Below, one piece after another: positions 1-5,233 of a stretch of 5,233 nucleotides of DNA (the first letter of the stretch is position 1; the number at the start of each line of letters is the position of its first letter). Source of the stretch: an uncultured Chloroflexota bacterium. GTDB taxonomy: Bacteria > Chloroflexota > Dehalococcoidia > UBA3495. The notes under the pieces were generated by a model. That model did not search any database. It was not told where the DNA came from and saw nothing but the letters and a program-made list of their open reading frames with translations. The DNA lies in NCBI GenBank assembly GCA_913020235.1, contig CAJWBT010000186.1:1-5233 (forward strand). Direction: 5' to 3'. A program made the position numbers and the translations under genes.

Positions 1-1977
1 GAAGCCGGTGCAGGCGAGGAACCGGCCGAACCGCCCGGTCTTGATCACCATGGGCCGGGCGCAGGCCTCGCAAATTTCGTCGGTTTCCTCTTCCACTTTT
101 CTCCGGGGCATCAACTCCTGAGCAGCTTCCAGGGCCTTTTGAAAAGGACCGTAGAACTCATCCAGCATGGGGACCCACTGCCGTTCGCCGCGGGACACGT
201 CGTCCAGCTCCTTTTCCATCCTGGCGGTAAACTCCGGGTCCATGACCTCGGTGAAGTATTCGGTCAACAGCTCGGCGACGGTGGTTCCCAATGGCGAGGG
301 CACCAGGCGGGTCTGCTCTTTGCCAACGTAGTGGCGGTCCAGCAGAGTGCCGATGGTCGGCGCGTAGGTGCTGGGCCGGCCGATGCCCTGCTCCTCCATC
401 GCCCTGATCAACGTTCCTTCCGTAAACCGTGGAGGAGGTTCGGTGAAATGCTGAAGGGCTTCGAGCTTGTTGCACCGCAGCCGGTCGGCGTTGGCCAGCG
501 CCGGCAGTACCCGGCGGCCCTCTCCCCTCGGGCCCTCGTCCTGCCTCTCCGCGTACACCAAACGATATCCAGGGAACTTGAGTACTGATCCCGTGGCCCG
601 AAAGATGTAGACGTCGGGCGATACCTTGCAGGTAGCCTCAATATCCGCGGTGGTGGCTTCGGACCGGACATCGGCCATCTGGCTGGCAACCATCCGCTCC
701 CAGATCAGCTTATACAAATTGTGCTGGTCCCGGTCCAGGTGAGCCTTCATCGCCTCCGGGTCGCGCCGGGCAGAGGTAGGCCGGATAGCCTCGTGAGCTT
801 CCTGGGCAGCCTTAGACCGCTTGGTGTACGTCCTCGGCTTCTCCGGCAGGTACTCTTTGCCGTAACGATCCCGGATGTAGTCCCGCACCTCACCCACGGC
901 CGACACCGCAACCTGGGTAGAGTCGGTGCGCATGTAGGTGATCAAACCCACCGGGCCTCCAGGGCCCACCGGGAGACCCTCGTAGAGCTGTTGCGCAACC
1001 CTCATGGTCTTCTGGGCGGTGAACCTGAGCTTGCGCCCAGCGTCTTGCTGCATGGTGCTCGTGGTGAAGGGCGCGGCCGGCCGTTGGCGCACTTCCCGTT
1101 TGGTCACGCTGGCTACCGCGTAGGCCGCGCCGCCGAGTTCGGTTTCGTAGCGCCGGGCCTCCTCCTCATTGGCGATGGCCAGCCGGCCTTTCCGCCCTTT
1201 GGCGGAGTGGAGCACCGCCGTGAACAGGTCTTCCGGGGTGGGCTTGCCGGTCTCTTTGTGGAGCTGGGCCTCCAGCGTCCAGGACTCCACCGGCACGAAC
1301 GACTGTATCTCCCGCTCCCGGTCCACCACCATCCGCAAGGCCACCGATTGGACCCGGCCGGCCGAGAGACCCCGTTGGACTCGCCGCCAGAGCAGGGGGC
1401 TGATCTGGTAGCCCACCAGCCGGTCCAAGATGCGTCTGGCCTGTTGGGCGTTGACCAGCTGCATGTCGATTTCCCTGGGGTGCTCGAAGGCTTCCATCAC
1501 GGCCTCTTTGGTGATTTCGTGAAAAACCACCCGCTTGGGCGGCTCGGACCTCTTGTTCCACTCAGCAGCCGCCTGGAGGTGCCAGGAGATGGCTTCTCCT
1601 TCTCGGTCCGGGTCGGTGGCCAGATAGATGCTCTTCGCTTGTTCGCCGGCTCTCTTCAGGTCGTTGAGCACGGTCTTCTTGTCCTGCATTATTATGTAGG
1701 ACGGTTCGAAGTCCTGGTCGATGTCCACCCCGATCTTGCTCTTGGGCAGGTCCCGAACATGGCCAAGGGAAGCCGTGACCACGTATTTCCTCCCCAGGAT
1801 TTGGCCAACAGTGCGGGCCTTTGCCGGGGACTCAACGATAACCAGATGCTTGCCGGCCAGGCTGGCCTTCAAGATGCTCTTCCGGGGGCTCGCTTTCTTG
1901 CGAGCCGGCCCGCCGGCTCGGGACTTGGGTTTGGGCTTGGATCGGGTGGAGGCTTTCCTCCCAGAGTCAGTTGCCAT
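1..1977 (-). CDS. topA: DNA topoisomerase I (type IA), N-terminal 659 residues, 3' end off the window
   Basis: Relaxes negatively supercoiled DNA by cutting one strand through a 5'-phosphotyrosine link. The reading frame stays open from the ATG at 1977 to the left edge, giving 659 codons. A Lys/Arg-rich extension (about residues 7-43) comes first, then the Toprim domain with LVIVESPAKA (45-54, catalytic Glu49) and DPDREGE (122-128, metal-binding Asp122, Asp124, Glu126). SAGRVQSVALR lies at 205-215, and the active site GLITYMRTDS at 344-353 has nucleophile Tyr348 and Arg350. HEAIRP is at 395-400, and PPPRFTEGTL and GIGRPSTYAP at 514-523 and 531-540. Near the edge Cys636, Cys639 and Cys656 form most of a C4 zinc finger; the fourth Cys and any further fingers lie outside. 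The start overlaps the end of dprA by 11 bp. A GGGAG at 1995-1991 is about 13 nt upstream, which is long, so coupling to dprA translation is likely. A TTG at codon 36 is a less likely alternative start. Identity is secure from the motifs. Confidence 0.97.
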   Translation of the reverse strand, partial: MATDSGRKASTRSKPKPKSRAGGPARKKASPRKSILKASLAGKHLVIVESPAKARTVGQILGRKYVVTASLGHVRDLPKSKIGVDIDQDFEPSYIIMQDKKTVLNDLKRAGEQAKSIYLATDPDREGEAISWHLQAAAEWNKRSEPPKRVVFHEITKEAVMEAFEHPREIDMQLVNAQQARRILDRLVGYQISPLLWRRVQRGLSAGRVQSVALRMVVDREREIQSFVPVESWTLEAQLHKETGKPTPEDLFTAVLHSAKGRKGRLAIANEEEARRYETELGGAAYAVASVTKREVRQRPAAPFTTSTMQQDAGRKLRFTAQKTMRVAQQLYEGLPVGPGGPVGLITYMRTDSTQVAVSAVGEVRDYIRDRYGKEYLPEKPRTYTKRSKAAQEAHEAIRPTSARRDPEAMKAHLDRDQHNLYKLIWERMVASQMADVRSEATTADIEATCKVSPDVYIFRATGSVLKFPGYRLVYAERQDEGPRGEGRRVLPALANADRLRCNKLEALQHFTEPPPRFTEGTLIRAMEEQGIGRPSTYAPTIGTLLDRHYVGKEQTRLVPSPLGTTVAELLTEYFTEVMDPEFTARMEKELDDVSRGERQWVPMLDEFYGPFQKALEAAQELMPRRKVEEETDEICEACARPMVIKTGRFGRFLACTGF

Positions 1978-3076
1978 AGGCTGCGCTAGTCTCCCGAATT
2001 CGAATGTAGTGCATGCAACCCACCTGCTTCACTTTTCCCCTCAGCTCCAGCATGGACAGGAGGCTGCTGACAGCGGCAATGGGCAAGCTGGCACTTCTGC
2101 GGATATCGTCGATGTGTAGGGGTTCGTCGTCCAGATGGTGGAGCAAGGCCGCTTCGGCCTCGTCGTCCGGGTCCTGGACCAAGGGCATTTCCACCTGATG
2201 GGCGACCACGGTCAAGTTAAGCTCTTCCAGCACGTCGGTGTAGCTGGACACCAATTTGGCGCCTTCCTGGATCATTCTGTTGGTGAACTGGCTGACCGGC
2301 GAGAAGATGCTTCCCGGAACGCAGAAGACCTCCCGGTTCTGTTCCAGGGCGTGGTACACCGTCCATCCGGCGCCACTTTTTTCGGGGGCCTCGATCACCA
2401 GGGTCCCCAGGCTCATGCCGCTGATCAGCCGGTTCCGCCGGGGGAAGTAGCGGGGATCAGGCCGCACGCCCAGGGGATAATCGCTAACCACCGCGCCTTG
2501 TTCCTGGGCCCGCTGGAACAGCCCGGCGTGCTCCCTGGGGTAGACCGTGTCCAGCCCGTTGGCGAGGACGGCGATGGTCCGCCCTCCAGCGTCCAGGGCC
2601 GCCCGGTGAGCGACGCCGTCTATACCCCGGGCCAGTCCACTGACGATGGTAAGGCCGTTGCGTGCGAGGTCGGTGGTCAAAGCAGCCGCCGCCTCGCGGC
2701 CGTAGGTAGTGGGTCCCCGGGTCCCCACCACCGCCACCGCCCGTTCGTCGGCCGGAAGCAGGGTGCCTTTGTAGTAAAGGACCGGGGGTGGATCTGGAAT
2801 CTCTTTCAGCCGGGAGGGGTAATCAGGGTGATGCCAGTTGACCGCGTTCACCCCGGCCAATTTCAGCCTCTCGTTCTCAGCGTCAGGGGAGATACGGCTC
2901 CGGGCCGCCACTATCTCGCGGGCCGGCCGGTCTTCCATCCCGGCGGCCTTCAATTCGCCAAAGCTGGCCCGCCATGCGTTTGCCAGCTCGCCGAAATGGG
3001 CCTCCAGTTTGCGGAATCTAACCGTTCCAAGCTGGGGGACGCGGTTCAACGCCACCCAGAATTTGATGTCCTCCAT
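1967..3076 (-). CDS. dprA: DNA-processing protein DprA (Smf)
   Basis: Binds incoming single-stranded DNA and loads RecA onto it during natural transformation; many non-competent bacteria also keep it. The protein has 369 residues, a normal length. Residues 1-80 form the N-terminal helical (SAM/HhH-like) part starting MEDIKFWVALNRVPQLG. The Rossmann-like core follows: VGTRGPTTYG (117-126), SGLARGIDGVAHRAAL (146-161), VLANGLDTVYP (170-180), FPRRNRLISGMS (211-222), LVIEA (226-230) and VPGSIFSPVSQFTN (253-266). Residues 305-360 look like the winged-helix C-terminal domain (DML1-like). I chose the ATG at 3076 because family members begin close to the W-x-AL-N motif; the frame stays open upstream to an ATG at 3172, but those 32 extra residues resemble nothing in the family. 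No ribosome binding site precedes 3076; a -10 box sits 7 nt before it, which suggests a leaderless mRNA. The order dprA-topA is widespread in bacteria. Competence itself cannot be judged from this window. Confidence 0.96.
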   Translation of the reverse strand: MEDIKFWVALNRVPQLGTVRFRKLEAHFGELANAWRASFGELKAAGMEDRPAREIVAARSRISPDAENERLKLAGVNAVNWHHPDYPSRLKEIPDPPPVLYYKGTLLPADERAVAVVGTRGPTTYGREAAAALTTDLARNGLTIVSGLARGIDGVAHRAALDAGGRTIAVLANGLDTVYPREHAGLFQRAQEQGAVVSDYPLGVRPDPRYFPRRNRLISGMSLGTLVIEAPEKSGAGWTVYHALEQNREVFCVPGSIFSPVSQFTNRMIQEGAKLVSSYTDVLEELNLTVVAHQVEMPLVQDPDDEAEAALLHHLDDEPLHIDDIRRSASLPIAAVSSLLSMLELRGKVKQVGCMHYIRIRETSAAYGN

Positions 3077-3083
3077 GATACGG

Positions 3084-3112
3084 ATTCTAGCATACCCATG
3101 AACCTCCAACAA
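3084..3112 (-). promoter_or_regulatory. Probable dprA-topA promoter, leaderless type
   Basis: Read on the minus strand, TGC-TAGAAT forms an extended -10 element (hexamer 3089-3084, five of six matches to TATAAT). It is preceded by TTGTTG (3112-3107) at a 17-bp spacing. The last base of the -10 is 7 nt before the dprA ATG at 3076, so transcription would begin at or beside the start codon. The -35 is weak (TTG only), which an extended -10 can compensate. The absence of a Shine-Dalgarno sequence upstream of dprA agrees with a leaderless transcript. Confidence 0.6.
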
Positions 3113-3172
3113 TGTTGTAACCTGAGCGCAAAGGGGCAATACTTGAGGCGGAATCTTATGGCTCAGCTTCAA

Positions 3173-3202
3173 TTGACAATGGTCGAAGCCGGATGTTATA
3201 TT
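3173..3202 (+). promoter_or_regulatory. Strong sigma-70-type promoter facing korAB
   Basis: A perfect TTGACA -35 (3173-3178), an 18-bp spacer, and TATATT (3197-3202, five of six) with an extended-10 TG at 3194-3195. This is the best promoter match in the intergenic region. The expected start site is near 3208-3210, leaving a leader of roughly 264 nt before the korA ATG. It most simply drives korAB. It could instead, or also, make a short RNA from the leader, but no terminator supports that. Confidence 0.72.
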
Positions 3203-3226
3203 CGTAAGAGAGCCCTCGGAATAAAG

Positions 3227-3255
3227 TTGTCAACCTGTCGGGTTGTTGCGATAAC
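3227..3255 (+). promoter_or_regulatory. Possible second promoter for korAB
   Basis: TTGTCA (3227-3232, five of six) is followed after 17 bp by GATAAC (3250-3255, four of six). The expected start site is near 3262, immediately before the half-site array at 3265-3294. It is weaker than the promoter at 3173-3202 and could be chance; its interest lies in the inverted repeat inside its spacer. Confidence 0.3.
3231..3245. repeat. Small inverted repeat CAACC-TGTCG-GGTTG
   Basis: A perfect 5-bp inverted repeat with a 5-nt loop. A GTTG at 3226-3229 adds a further half-site just upstream. It lies inside the spacer of the weaker promoter candidate, where a bound repressor would block polymerase, and inside the leader made from the stronger one, where it would fold as a small hairpin. 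Five base pairs alone is near chance level, so the assignment is tentative. Confidence 0.4.
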
Positions 3256-3264
3256 GGCGAATAG

Positions 3265-3294
3265 GGTGACCTTAATGAGGTCGCCTTGACCTCA
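3265..3294. promoter_or_regulatory. Phased half-site array / alternative hairpins in korA leader
   Basis: GACCT (3268-3272), AGGTC (3278-3282) and GACCT (3288-3292) alternate in orientation, each starting exactly 10 bp after the last. Left pair: GGTGACCT (3265-3272) with AGGTCGCC (3278-3285), 8 bp including one G-T wobble, loop TAATG. Right pair: TGAGGTC (3276-3282) with GACCTCA (3288-3294), a perfect 7-bp inverted repeat, loop GCCTT. Both pairs use 3278-3282, so as RNA only one can form at a time. As DNA the array would place one half-site per helical turn on one face. No T-run follows, so neither hairpin is an intrinsic terminator. The repeat is seen directly; a regulatory role is inferred. 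Confidence 0.5.
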
Positions 3295-3460
3295 GGGAGT
3301 CGAGAGGACCGATCCCAATAACCACCATGGCAAGAACCCCAAAACACTTGCGCCCTAACGTGGCCGTTCGCCCTTCCCGTATACGCATTCATCGGTCACC
3401 TGCCCGCCGCTCCACCACTGAATCCAATCCTGGTATCCGTCTGCCCTGAGCAAAAGGCCG

Positions 3461-3466
3461 GGAGGT
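3461..3466 (+). promoter_or_regulatory. korA ribosome binding site
   Basis: GGAGGT sits 6 nt before the ATG at 3473 and is a near-perfect anti-16S match. It fixes the korA start: the korA frame upstream is closed by TGA at 3419-3421 and contains no other ATG. Confidence 0.88.
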
Positions 3467-3472
3467 CTGCCC

Positions 3473-5188
3473 ATGCTAGTCCGCGACTTTGTCGTTCGGT
3501 TCGCCGGTGAAGGGGGACAGGGGGTTGTTACCTCGGCGGAAGCTCTGGCGCAGACCTCCACGACGGCTGGTTATCATGCCCTAACCTTCGCCACTTTTCC
3601 CTCCCAGATCATGGGTGGACCCACCTGGACCCAGGTACGGATCTCGGTTGAGCCGGTCCTGAGCCCCGGGGACGACGTGGACGTCTTGGTGGCCTTTAAC
3701 CTGGAAGCCTATCACGCCCACCTCGGGGACGTGCGAGACGGCGGCGTGGTTATCTTCAACTCCAACGAGTTCCAGCTAGAACCGGACCCCCGTGTTCTTG
3801 GCCTGCCCATAGACGACCTGGCCCGGTCGACGGGCAACAACCGGGCCGCCAACATGATCGTGGTCGGCGCGCTGGCGTACCTGGTAAACATGTCCAAGGA
3901 TTTCCTGGAGAGGTTTGTCGTGCAGCGGTTCACCCGCGGCCGATCCACCGACGCGGAGATCATCAAGTCCAACATCCTGGCGATCAGCCATGGCTGGGAG
4001 CACATCTCCCAGATCGGTTTTGCGTTGGGCGAGCTGGCGACCCCGCAAATGCCGGACGGGCCCCAGCTAATGCTCAAGGGAAACGAGGCCGTGGCCCTGG
4101 GCGCTCTGGCCGGAGGGCTGGAGTTCTTCGCGGGCTATCCTATCTCTCCGGCTACCGCCATATTGGTCTATCTGGAACGCGGCCTGGTGGGTCCTGGAAA
4201 GTTCGTCTACCAAGTAAGCTCGGAAATCGAGTCCATTACGGCGGTGTTGGGCGGCGGATTCGCCGGGAAGAAGTCCATGACCGCTACCTCCGGGCCGGGC
4301 ATCTCGCTGATGAGCGAAGGCCTGGGACTGGCTTGGATGGCGGAGATTCCTTGCGTTGTGGTGGACGTGCAGCGGGCCGGCCCGGCAACCGGCCTGCCGA
4401 CCAAGACCGAACAATCGGACCTGATGGCGTGCATGTTCCCGGCCCACGGCGATGTCCGGCTTCCTATCATCGCCCCCGGCTCCGTCGAAGAGTGTTTTCA
4501 CGGCGCCGTGGCGGCCCTCAACTGGGCGGAGCGGTATCAAGGTCCCGTCATTCTGATGAGCGAGATGACCCTGGCGGAACGGGTGCAGAATATCCCCAAG
4601 CCAGACCTATCAAAGATAGAGGTGACGAACCGGCGGGTCTTCCAGGGCGCCAACAGCTACCATCGCTATGCGGGTCTTGAGCTTTCGCCCATGCCCATCC
4701 CTGGCAGCCCAGGGGCCTACGTGGCCAATGGCAGCGAGCACGACGACATGGGAGACACCACTCACCTGGCCGAACGCCACGTGCAGATGACCGAGCGGCG
4801 GTTCAGCAAACTGAAGCTGCTAGAAACAGATACTTACGAACGGGATAGACCCGAGGAGCCGATTGCCCTCCTACCCTGGGGAGGCTCCAAAGGACCGGTT
4901 CAGGAGGCTTACGTCAAGTTGAAGGAGCAGGGCGTCCCCGTCTCCTGGTATTACACCATGTTCTTGAACCCGTTGCCCCCCCGGTTGCTGAAAGAGTTGA
5001 GACAAAAGGAGCTGGTAATTGTGCCCGAGTTGAACTATCAGGGGCAGTTCGCCAGCATCCTCCGCTCCCAGGGAGTGCGGGCGGAGGCCATCACCCAGTA
5101 CACCGGCCTGCCGTTCAAGGTCCGGGACCTGGTCCAACAGATCACCGATATGGCGAGCGCCCCTCGCAGGGAGATGGCCCGGGCATGA
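3473..5188 (+). CDS. korA: 2-oxoacid:ferredoxin oxidoreductase, fused gamma-alpha subunit (KorA type)
   Basis: Part of the enzyme that oxidatively decarboxylates a 2-oxoacid with CoA, giving acyl-CoA, CO2 and reduced ferredoxin; cytoplasmic. The 571 residues split into a gamma domain (about 1-185) with GEGGQGVV (12-19) and PSQIMGGPTWTQVRIS (43-58), and an alpha subunit. The alpha part has the pyrimidine-binding thiamine-diphosphate domain (about 198-380) with GYPISPAT (221-228), SSEIESI (249-255), TSGPGISLMSEGLGLA (272-287) and RAGPATGLPTKTEQSDL (301-317). A transketolase-C-like domain II (about 460-555) follows. This fused layout is typical of two-subunit KorAB enzymes, which lack a separate ferredoxin-like delta subunit. 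The start has a strong ribosome binding site 6 nt upstream. The stop overlaps the beta-subunit start (ATGA). The usual YPITP motif reads YPISP here. Substrate is not decided by the sequence: 2-oxoglutarate is the best guess, pyruvate or another 2-oxoacid is possible. Confidence 0.93.
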   Translation: MLVRDFVVRFAGEGGQGVVTSAEALAQTSTTAGYHALTFATFPSQIMGGPTWTQVRISVEPVLSPGDDVDVLVAFNLEAYHAHLGDVRDGGVVIFNSNEFQLEPDPRVLGLPIDDLARSTGNNRAANMIVVGALAYLVNMSKDFLERFVVQRFTRGRSTDAEIIKSNILAISHGWEHISQIGFALGELATPQMPDGPQLMLKGNEAVALGALAGGLEFFAGYPISPATAILVYLERGLVGPGKFVYQVSSEIESITAVLGGGFAGKKSMTATSGPGISLMSEGLGLAWMAEIPCVVVDVQRAGPATGLPTKTEQSDLMACMFPAHGDVRLPIIAPGSVEECFHGAVAALNWAERYQGPVILMSEMTLAERVQNIPKPDLSKIEVTNRRVFQGANSYHRYAGLELSPMPIPGSPGAYVANGSEHDDMGDTTHLAERHVQMTERRFSKLKLLETDTYERDRPEEPIALLPWGGSKGPVQEAYVKLKEQGVPVSWYYTMFLNPLPPRLLKELRQKELVIVPELNYQGQFASILRSQGVRAEAITQYTGLPFKVRDLVQQITDMASAPRREMARA

Positions 5189-5233
5189 GCAAGAAGAACC
5201 CGGAGTACGATTTCAAATGGTGCCCCGGCTGCG
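5185..5233 (+). CDS. korB: 2-oxoacid:ferredoxin oxidoreductase beta subunit, first 16 codons
   Basis: The ATG at 5185 overlaps the korA stop by four bases (ATGA), with AGGGAG at 5168-5173 upstream at an 11-nt spacing. The visible peptide is MSKKNPEYDFKWCPGC, and the last base of the window is consistent with a following Gly. WCPGCG is the N-terminal signature of beta subunits of this family; its two cysteines are ligands of the [4Fe-4S] cluster that passes electrons from the thiamine-diphosphate intermediate to ferredoxin. The beta subunit also supplies the diphosphate-binding half of the active site. The overlap implies translational coupling and equal production of the two subunits. The rest lies beyond the right edge. 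Confidence 0.88.
   Translation, partial: MSKKNPEYDFKWCPGC

Larger units (their letters stand above)
3077..3472. other. Divergent intergenic region between dprA and korA
   Basis: 396 bp without a convincing protein gene. It holds the dprA promoter reading left (3084-3112) and a strong promoter reading right (3173-3202). The implied 5' leader of the korA unit contains two inverted repeats (3231-3245 and 3265-3294). From about 3295 to 3450 I see no strong structure apart from a possible 40-codon ORF (3327-3449) with no proper ribosome binding site. Inverted repeats CTGAGC (3122-3127) and GCTCAG (3161-3166) flank the gap between the two promoters but are short enough to be chance. No tRNA, no known riboswitch core and no run of T after a hairpin was found. 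Confidence 0.85.

Noticed and set aside
721..1989. 422-codon open frame on the plus strand across topA
   Set aside because: It lies antisense to an unmistakable topA frame, its product shows no family motif, and long antisense frames are expected in GC-rich coding DNA.
3122..3166. Inverted repeat CTGAGC / GCTCAG between the two divergent promoters
   Set aside because: Six bases with a 33-bp gap; too weak to call an operator without comparison to relatives.
3077..3172. 32-residue N-terminal extension of DprA from the ATG at 3172
   Set aside because: The extra residues do not resemble DprA, the stretch contains the probable dprA promoter, and the ATG at 3076 gives the expected family start.
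2135..3289. 384-codon open frame on the plus strand across dprA and into the intergenic region
   Set aside because: Same reason: antisense shadow of dprA with no recognisable domain and no ribosome binding site.
3265..3300. Intrinsic terminator
   Set aside because: Hairpins exist but neither strand shows a T-run directly after the stem.
3156..3392. 78-codon minus-strand open frame in the intergenic region
   Set aside because: No family resemblance, no convincing ribosome binding site, and it covers promoter and repeat elements on the other strand.
3405..3472. Possible riboswitch (a CCACTG reminiscent of the cobalamin element, and CTGAG reminiscent of the TPP element)
   Set aside because: Only fragments match; the conserved cores and pairing helices of either class are absent.
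3439..3472. Direct repeat GTCTGCCC at 3439-3446 and 3465-3472
   Set aside because: Eight bases, two copies, no conserved context; compatible with chance.

Overview
The window looks like ordinary chromosomal DNA from a GC-rich bacterium. Bacterial identity rests on a bacterial-type DprA and a bacterial topoisomerase I with a C-terminal four-cysteine zinc finger, both read leftward. The lineage cannot be fixed from this stretch. A -10 box placed 7 nt before the dprA ATG (leaderless style), together with a two-subunit 2-oxoacid:ferredoxin oxidoreductase, would fit Chloroflexota, and less well Actinomycetota or Deinococcota. That is a weak inference.

Layout: positions 1-1977 (minus) carry the first 659 codons of topA, which runs off the left edge inside its first zinc finger. 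Positions 1967-3076 (minus) carry complete dprA, whose 3' end overlaps the topA start by 11 bp, so dprA-topA reads as one transcription unit. Positions 3077-3472 are a 396-bp divergent intergenic region. Positions 3473-5188 (plus) carry a complete fused gamma-alpha subunit of a 2-oxoacid:ferredoxin oxidoreductase (korA type). Positions 5185-5233 hold the first 16 codons of the beta subunit (korB type), overlapping korA by ATGA and leaving at the right edge.

Functionally there are two unrelated divergent units. dprA-topA is DNA processing: RecA loading on single-stranded DNA, and relaxation of negative supercoils. korAB is central carbon metabolism: ferredoxin-linked oxidative decarboxylation of a 2-oxoacid, most likely 2-oxoglutarate or pyruvate.

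The part the genes do not explain is the intergenic region. It holds a near-consensus sigma-70-type promoter (TTGACA, 18 bp, TATATT with extended TG) facing korA but about 264 nt before its start codon. The implied long leader carries three alternating GACCT/AGGTC half-sites exactly 10 bp apart, which could be a helically phased operator or two mutually exclusive RNA hairpins. It also holds a second weaker promoter candidate, a small inverted repeat and a possible 40-codon upstream ORF. The dprA promoter on the other strand predicts a leaderless mRNA. I saw no mobile element, CRISPR array, tRNA, rRNA or convincing intrinsic terminator.
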